A program made the translations under genes and the position numbers. 64,000 nucleotides of DNA from Combretum micranthum (taxonomy: Eukaryota > Streptophyta > Magnoliopsida > Myrtales > Combretaceae), in the NCBI GenBank assembly GCA_024138025.1, contig JAMXBD010002850.1, positions 93,821-157,820 on the forward strand, written 5' to 3'. This document shows, in pieces, positions 58,870-64,000 of this stretch (the stretch's first letter is position 1; each line of letters starts with the position of its first letter). The notes below the pieces were generated by a model. It ran no database searches, was not told the DNA's origin, and was given only the letters and a program-made list of their open reading frames with translations.

Positions 58870-59010
58870 TCCTTTCCTTTAGAACTGGCAGTGCAGAAGG
58901 CGAGGTAGAGAGCAAACAGGCCTTCCCTCCCTCCAGCATGGGCAAGGCAAAAGCCAGGGGAGAAAACAGAGCATCACCCCCCCTTCAGCACCACCCTGCA
59001 GCCCTTAGTG
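58870..59010. repeat. GC-rich patch of LTR-D
   Basis: Local GC-rich island with GGCAGTGCAGAAGGCGAGG, CAAGGCAAAAGCCAGGGG and CCCCCCCTTCAGCACCACC. It sits about 890-1030 bp before the mini-exon donor, as in LTR-B and C, but is unrelated in sequence. Confidence 0.6.
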
Positions 59011-59837
59011 CAGAAATTAAAACTCTAATTTACCTTCTTTTCCACCATGAAACCAAACCAAACTTTTAGGATTATAACTTACATACCTCGACTCTATTTT
59101 TATAAAATATATATAATATTAAATATTAAATATAATATACGTTTGATACCAACCCTGTAAATATTAGAAATTACAACCTGCAAAGATAGATAAGGTAGAC
59201 GAACGAAGAAGTAATAAAAAAATTCACTATCAATTTGGACACTAATGGAATGGAAACTTAAATAAATATATGATAAAGAAAACACCTTAAATAAAATATG
59301 ATTGTCAATTAAGAACAAGATAAGCAAAATAAAAATAAATAATAAAAATAAATATCAACTACCTTAAGATAGAAATATATTAAAAGGACGGCATAAATGA
59401 ATAAAAGCTTGATAACAAAATTTTTAAGCAAAACAAAACTTAAAATATTCTATGACAATTACCGGTACTCATAGAATAAATAAAACTTACAGATTAATAA
59501 AATTAAGTCAATTATTATACAATACTCAAAATAAGTTTTCTAAACGCCTAAACATACGCTAAAATGGAGTTAAAATAAAAATAACAGACCTAGTCTAAAA
59601 TTATACAATTAAAGTTAGTACCTATAATTTTTAGGAAGACTTCTCTTACAAAAAATGTGTTTACATGGATTTTCTGACAATGTTAAATAAGGACAACCCT
59701 TTAAAATTTGAAACTCCTACCTAGGGAAAACAAAGTGAATTAAAAAGAGTGAAACTTAAATTTAGGACACAAAAAGTGCAACCAAAAGCATTATGAATAA
59801 TAGTGTAATATTAAATAGCTGCTATCTCATTTTATAG

Positions 59838-59900
59838 GAAAAATATAACTAGTTCTTGGAATCCCAGTAGCTTACTACGACAAATTAATAAGGACAACAG
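59838..59900 (+). other. Mini-exon-like block of LTR-D
   Basis: Sixty-three bases between CATTTTATAG and ACAACAG|GTGAGTAAC (59901). It contains GTAGCTTACTACGACAAAT, matching the TATTACGAC core of B. The intron-like stretch runs 789 bp to CCTCCAACAG (60689), with a 397-bp tail. Confidence 0.55.
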
Positions 59901-61091
59901 GTGAGTAACTTTAACCTTATCATACTATTTGTGCTTGCAGTATAGCTGCATTTATAATAATAATATATCAAACTAATATGCATGTGGGGTTTGGGTGTAC
60001 TGCATGATGTTTGTTGTATGTTTGATTGCCAAAATTATCCTTTTATAAGTGATAAGTTTATTATATGATAATTACTGTATGAAGCATATTGAAATTGTCT
60101 GTGAATTGTATGATCACCTTAAACCTGACTAAAAACTTTTGATACCGTAAAAGAAAATGATCATGCATTGCACGATTTGCATAAACAACATTTGAGCAAG
60201 TGGCAACCTACTACGTGTTAGTATTTAGCCCTCTGATAATGCTTGGTTGACCTAGGCTAAAAGCTATTAGATCAACGCAAGGTTACCTTTGAGCTGTCGG
60301 TACTATAGGAACTAAATGGTAAACGAAGGATACCGCTTATGGTATCGCTTTGAAAGGACTAACACTTAGTGGAGTTTCTTAGGCTAAAAACAGGAAATGA
60401 GAGATTTAAGATATGGTTAATTTAAAAAGATAATTAAAGTGAGTATTGTTATATTCCTGTATGCTTAGTCTCCTTTGGGTAGGTGGGTCATAGCACTATG
60501 ATCCTTCAACTTTGATGAGAGGACGTAAATCTCTATCCTGCTTTGGATTTTAGATCATCTAAGCTTGTAATGTGCATATGATTGATGTTACATTACATAT
60601 GATTGGTAATTATACTTGTTTGTTATTGTTTGATGTGTGGTTTGGTCAGGTCATCTCCCTAAGCCCGTGGTTTGCTCACCCTCCAACAGTTTTTGTGCAG
60701 GATTAATACTAGCTGGGATTGGGATAGGATTGTGTGAAGAGAGCTTCTCCAACAAACTCTATTAAAGATAGAAATATAGGATATGGTAAACTTAGAATGT
60801 AAAGTAGATAATTTTTATAATAATTTGAAATTTGTAAGTCGTAAGTTTGAAACCCATTTTCACTATTTGGTAGGGGATACCGATTCTCTGCGATCTTGGT
60901 AGAAAGTGGATAATCAGATTCCATAGTTGAAATCCAATAATATAATATATCATTTATATGAAAGACATTGATAAATAAATAGAGTTTTGTACACTCTAAC
61001 TTACAAGACGGCTCTCATATTACCAGTGCACACGTGGTATGATAGCTTTAGATTAATCCTACTAGACCCCCTTTTGAGGCGTGACATTTCC

Positions 61092-61172
61092 TATCATATG
61101 TCTGGAACATCTACTATCTTTATACCATGTTCCTTTAATTTTAGCTTCATGTTCTTGCAAAATTCAAGAGGA
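61092..61172 (-). pseudogene. Ty1/copia protease active-site region, mutated
   Basis: The minus strand reads WYKDSRCSRHMIGN up to the LTR-D insertion; relatives have WYLDSGCSRHMTG. The DSG active-site triplet has become DSR, so the protease would be dead even without the insertion. A stop lies just upstream, after PKLVWVPKKV. Confidence 0.85.
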
Positions 61173-62217
61173 TTAAACCTTTTTAGGAACCCAAACTAGT
61201 TTGGGTCTTTTATAAGACAAACTCGTTTGGTTTCTTTGTTTAACTTCTTCATTACTAAGCTTGTTTCTTTTATAATAACAATATTTCTCAATATGACCAG
61301 ATTTATTATAAAAGAAACATGCATATGAAATGTAATTACTATACATGTTGTTTACCTGTTTCATGTTATTTTGTATAGGGTAACTTCTAGAATACCTTTT
61401 GGTATTGTTTTCATGAGTTGGGTAACTTCTAAAATACCTTTTGGTATTGTTTTCATATGAATGATACCTTCTGGTATTTTTTTCATAATAAGAAGAACTT
61501 TTGGAATACCTTCTGATGTTGCGTGTGTAACTTCTTTTCATGTGATTTGATTTTAAATTTTGCTTTTTAACACTTGATTCATTATTTGTGTTTGGTTTAG
61601 CTTTTACAAATACGGTTTTCTTAGATGTATTAGAACTAGATCCATGCTCATATCCTAAACCATGCTTTTCAAAGGATAATCTTTGAGATAAAATTAACAT
61701 TGTTAATTTTTTGTCACTTTCATTGAATTTATTAAATGCATTCTTTATTGAATTAGATAACTCGTCTATTTTCACTTTCAACACTCCGGTTTCTTCTTTT
61801 GACAAACTATTATCTTTTCTTAGTTTTTCATTATCTACATGCAACTTTTCAAGATCATGCTTTAATATGTTGCTTTAAAGCCTCCTTTTCATTCTTAAGC
61901 GATTTTACTTCATTATCATAATTAGCTATTTTTAAGTCAGCCTTTTTAAGAGCTTTTAATAACTTTTGCATTTTAAGAAGCATATCATCTAAAGTTATTT
62001 CATTATCAGATTCAGAGTGTACCTCAGAAGTAGCCATGAGTCAAAGGTTTGCTTCTTCTTCTTCTCCATCCGAATCTTTTGGACTACTTTCCATGTCATC
62101 CAAATCACTCGATGTTGCTAACATTGCTTGACTTCTCTCTTTGTATTTCTCCATTTTCTTTATCAAAGTGGGACACTCATATTTGATATGTCCTGGCTTT
62201 TTGCACTCATAACACTG
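61173..62217 (-). pseudogene. Ty1/copia (SIRE-like) gag, C-terminal half with two zinc knuckles
   Basis: An intact knuckle CYECKKPGHIKYECP (CX2CX4HX4C) is encoded at about 62168-62212. It is followed by a coiled-coil-rich part (61855-62037, then 61173-61844) with lysine- and serine-rich sequence. A second knuckle reads CFFYNKSGHIEKYC, with its second Cys replaced by Tyr. Between them lies a small repeat of NNTKRY..SYP units (61370-61480). Frameshifts separate the pieces. The order gag, knuckle, coiled coil, second knuckle fits the long gag of SIRE/Maximus-type copia elements. Confidence 0.82.
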
Positions 62218-63104
62218 AATCTCTTTCTTTTCCTTTTTCTTATCCTTTTCGTTGAATCCCTTTCCTACATCATTTTTCTTATATTTAGTAGTTTTCTTAA
62301 AAGTACTAAATTTCTTACCTCTTTGTTTCTTGAAGAATCGGTTAAGCTTTTTGGCTAGTAGTGTTATGTCTTCTTCATCTTCATCTTCACAATCATTAGA
62401 TCCAGCTTGAATAACTTCTTTAGCTTTGAATGCAATCCCTTTGGTACTACTCTCCTCTATGTAGTTTTCTTGTGGGATTCATAAGCCATTAACTTTTCTC
62501 TTAGTTGGCTATGAGAAAGTTTGTTGAGATCCTGAGCTTCTTCTATAGCAGTTTTCTCTGCATCCTAAGAAGGGGTTAAGATTCTCAGCATCTTTCTCAC
62601 AAGATCAGGATCACCAATCACTTTGCCAAGTGATGCCAGCTCATTTGTTATTGCAGTGAACCTGTTAAAAGCATCTTTGACAGACTCATCAATTTTAAAC
62701 TTAAATAACTCATATTGCTGAAGTAAAGCATTAATTTTAGTTTCTTTAATTGTATTTGTTCCTTCATAAGTTTCACTTAATTTATCCTAGATCTCCTTTA
62801 TTGTTCCACATGAAGATATCAAATAAAATTCTGAAGCAGAAATAGTGGTTAACAACAACTTTTTAGCTTTGTTGTTCTTTTCAATAATCTTCTTCTGAGC
62901 ATCTGTCAGGACTATATTTCCATTCATTGTAATCACATTGTCTCCAATGGAAATGGCCTGCCAAGAATCATAATCGTTAGCTTTTATATAAGTTTCCATA
63001 TGCAATCTCCAATAGGAAAAATTTGAACCATCAAAGAAAGGAGCACGGTTAATTGCTACATTGTTCTCAGCTATTTTAATTAGATCACTCAAAACAATAA
63101 AATG
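62218..63104 (-). pseudogene. Ty1/copia gag, N-terminal half (DUF4219/UBN2)
   Basis: 62787-63104 encodes INRAPFFDGSNFSYWRLHME (typical PPFFDG.NYSYWK...), then DYDSWQAI and DAQKKIIEKNNKAKKLLLTT. Beyond a stop, further UBN2 text follows: DKLSETYEGTNTIKETKINA, QQYELFKFKIDESVKDAFNR, GKVIGDPDLVRKMLRILTPS and TAIEEAQDLNKLSHSQLREK. It is recognisable over the full domain but broken by several stops. No good start ATG is seen in frame. Confidence 0.88.
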
Positions 63105-63124
63105 AGCCTGCTCTAAAACCAATT
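63105..63124 (-). promoter_or_regulatory. Copia primer-binding site, mutated
   Basis: The minus strand reads TTGGTTTTAGAGCAGGC. The initiator-Met tRNA site used by copia elements is TGGTATCAGAGC, so two positions have changed (A to T and C to T). Confidence 0.7.
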
Positions 63125-63126
63125 AT

Positions 63127-64000
63127 TGTTCCCAAATATATAATCAACAAAGTTGGGGGGGGGGAGCTTGAATTGATTATTAATAATAAAATTTGCCTTT
63201 AAAAATTTTCCCTTGAGTTTTAAATATGAGAACAATATATCAATTAAACGATTTAACAATAAAAATTGCTAAAAATAAAAGATTAGGGAAAAAGAAGATC
63301 AGGCAGCTATTTATAGTGGTTCCGCCTTGTGCGTCAGTCCACTCTTCTAGCTCCGAGTCGAGGACCTCAATATCCTTCGGGTTTGTTCTACTATATCCAA
63401 TGAATTCAAATTACAAGCTTGTACAATTCTCTCTGCTCGATTCTCGATGCTATCTACTAGCTACAGTCGATCTACACAGTCTAAACTCGTAATTGAACTA
63501 TTACTCAAGAAGGCAACAACAAGTTCCTTCTTTTTACAATCAAGAGTATCAAAGTCTTAAAAGATGCAATAAGAAAATAGTTTGCAAAATTCTGTTTGTA
63601 AGAAATAGTAAAGAAGATGCTTTCTCAGTAAAAAAAAAAAAATGATTTCGATCAAAACATGAAGAGCGAAAGTTCTTATTTTCTCTATGGTTTTCTGCGC
63701 ATATATCCTTCTTCTTTGTCTAACATTCAAAACTGCTTGGAAAATATGATCATATCCCACTTTCTCTGCTAAAGATTTGTAGTTTCTTATCCTATTTTGA
63801 ATTTGAAATTTAGCCAATAGCTTTAATGAATAGAACATGTTCTTCTAATTTATTGTAATTCTATTTGATTTGAATTTGAATGACTTGAGGTGCTGATAAT
63901 GAAGATAAAGTCTACTTGATTCCGTGATTCATCCAAATATGATTTTATTCACTTTGAAATTCTCCCATAACATTGTTCTACTTGGAGATAGACTTTAGAA
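63127..64000 (-). mobile_element. 5' LTR of the SIRE-like copia element (continues past the window end)
   Basis: On the minus strand the LTR ends TTTGGGAACA just before the primer site. It has a TATA box (CTATAAATAG, 63307-63316) and the C-run plus 'CAACTTTGTTGATTA' leader common in SIRE-type LTRs. The 88-codon plus frame and the 93-codon minus frame here are incidental. Confidence 0.7.

Larger units (their letters stand above)
55594..61086 (+). mobile_element. Complete 5.5-kb solo LTR-D inserted in the copia protease
   Basis: It starts TGTAATCCCCTTAATTTTAC, ends CCCCCTTTTGAGGCGTGACA, and is flanked by a perfect 5-bp duplication TTTCC (55589-55593 and 61087-61091). Copia protease coding resumes exactly on the two sides. 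No element genes, hence a solo LTR. It holds a 240-bp direct repeat (56164/56491), a GC-rich patch (58870-59010), and the shared mini-exon and intron-like region. Confidence 0.95.

Noticed and set aside
59100..59327. 75-codon minus frame in LTR-D
   Set aside because: AT-rich, no motif, not preserved in the related LTR-C.
63151..63165. Run of Gs next to the copia LTR end as a special signal
   Set aside because: Equivalent C-runs occur in the leader of SIRE-type LTRs. A homopolymer of this length also invites sequencing error.
1..64000. CRISPR arrays, bacterial operons, tRNA or rRNA genes
   Set aside because: The spaced repeats seen are microsatellites or LTR minisatellites. No cloverleaf with a GGTTCRANYCC T-arm or rRNA-like segment was recognised. 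Genomic context is eukaryotic.

Overview
This is nuclear DNA of a flowering plant, almost certainly a eudicot. The evidence is TIR-domain (resistance-gene type) exons with GT-AG introns, Ty1/copia and Ty3/gypsy retrotransposons with plant tRNA primer sites, a CACTA transposon, plant MITEs and a decayed piece of chloroplast psbA. The DNA is strongly AT-rich and nearly gene-free. I cannot name the species. There are no bacterial features.

Layout. 0-11 kb: a minus-strand LTR remnant (1.39-2.64 kb), a 161-bp CACTA MITE, a pair of TRIM-like direct repeats (3.3-4.6 kb) and a complete 5.0-kb solo LTR (LTR-A, 4685-9716). 11.3-18.4 kb: a 7.17-kb CACTA transposon carrying a fragment of a HAK/KUP potassium-transporter gene. 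18.7-23.1 kb: two head-to-head Tat-like LTRs forming a 3-kb inverted repeat, then a Tat-type 3' internal region. 23.4-26.1 kb: an LTR, a primer-binding site and a broken Ty3/gypsy gag, ending directly at a psbA fragment. 26-33.7 kb: AT-rich DNA with MITEs and a fragment resembling the chromatin-remodelling protein SWI3C. 33.7-36.8 kb: solo LTR-B. 37.0-39.7 kb: the only credible host gene, a three-exon minus-strand gene encoding two TIR domains in tandem and no NB-ARC or LRR. 39.9-42.7 kb: its upstream flank, with duplicated 0.5-kb blocks. 43.6-52.8 kb: a nest of LTR elements, with LTR-C inside LTR-E inside LTR-F. 53.4-64 kb: a SIRE-like Ty1/copia element on the minus strand, truncated in its reverse transcriptase, joined to a Ty3/gypsy integrase tail, and split in its protease by the 5.5-kb solo LTR-D.

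Main result. Five LTRs (A, B, C, D and E; 2.6-5.5 kb) differ over most of their length but share one plan. Each has a 48-70 bp mini-exon-like block between an AG acceptor and a GTGAGT/GTACGT donor, then an intron-like stretch of about 630-790 bp, a second AG acceptor, and a tail of about 390-490 bp to the LTR end. Four of the five (B, C, D, E) also carry a GC-rich patch upstream whose sequence differs from copy to copy. The 1.39-kb remnant shows a weaker version. This looks like a conserved spliced-leader architecture built into the LTR. Second is the dual-TIR gene, third the HAK capture by the CACTA element.

All coordinates and alignments were read by eye. Exon limits are predictions, and identities are estimates.
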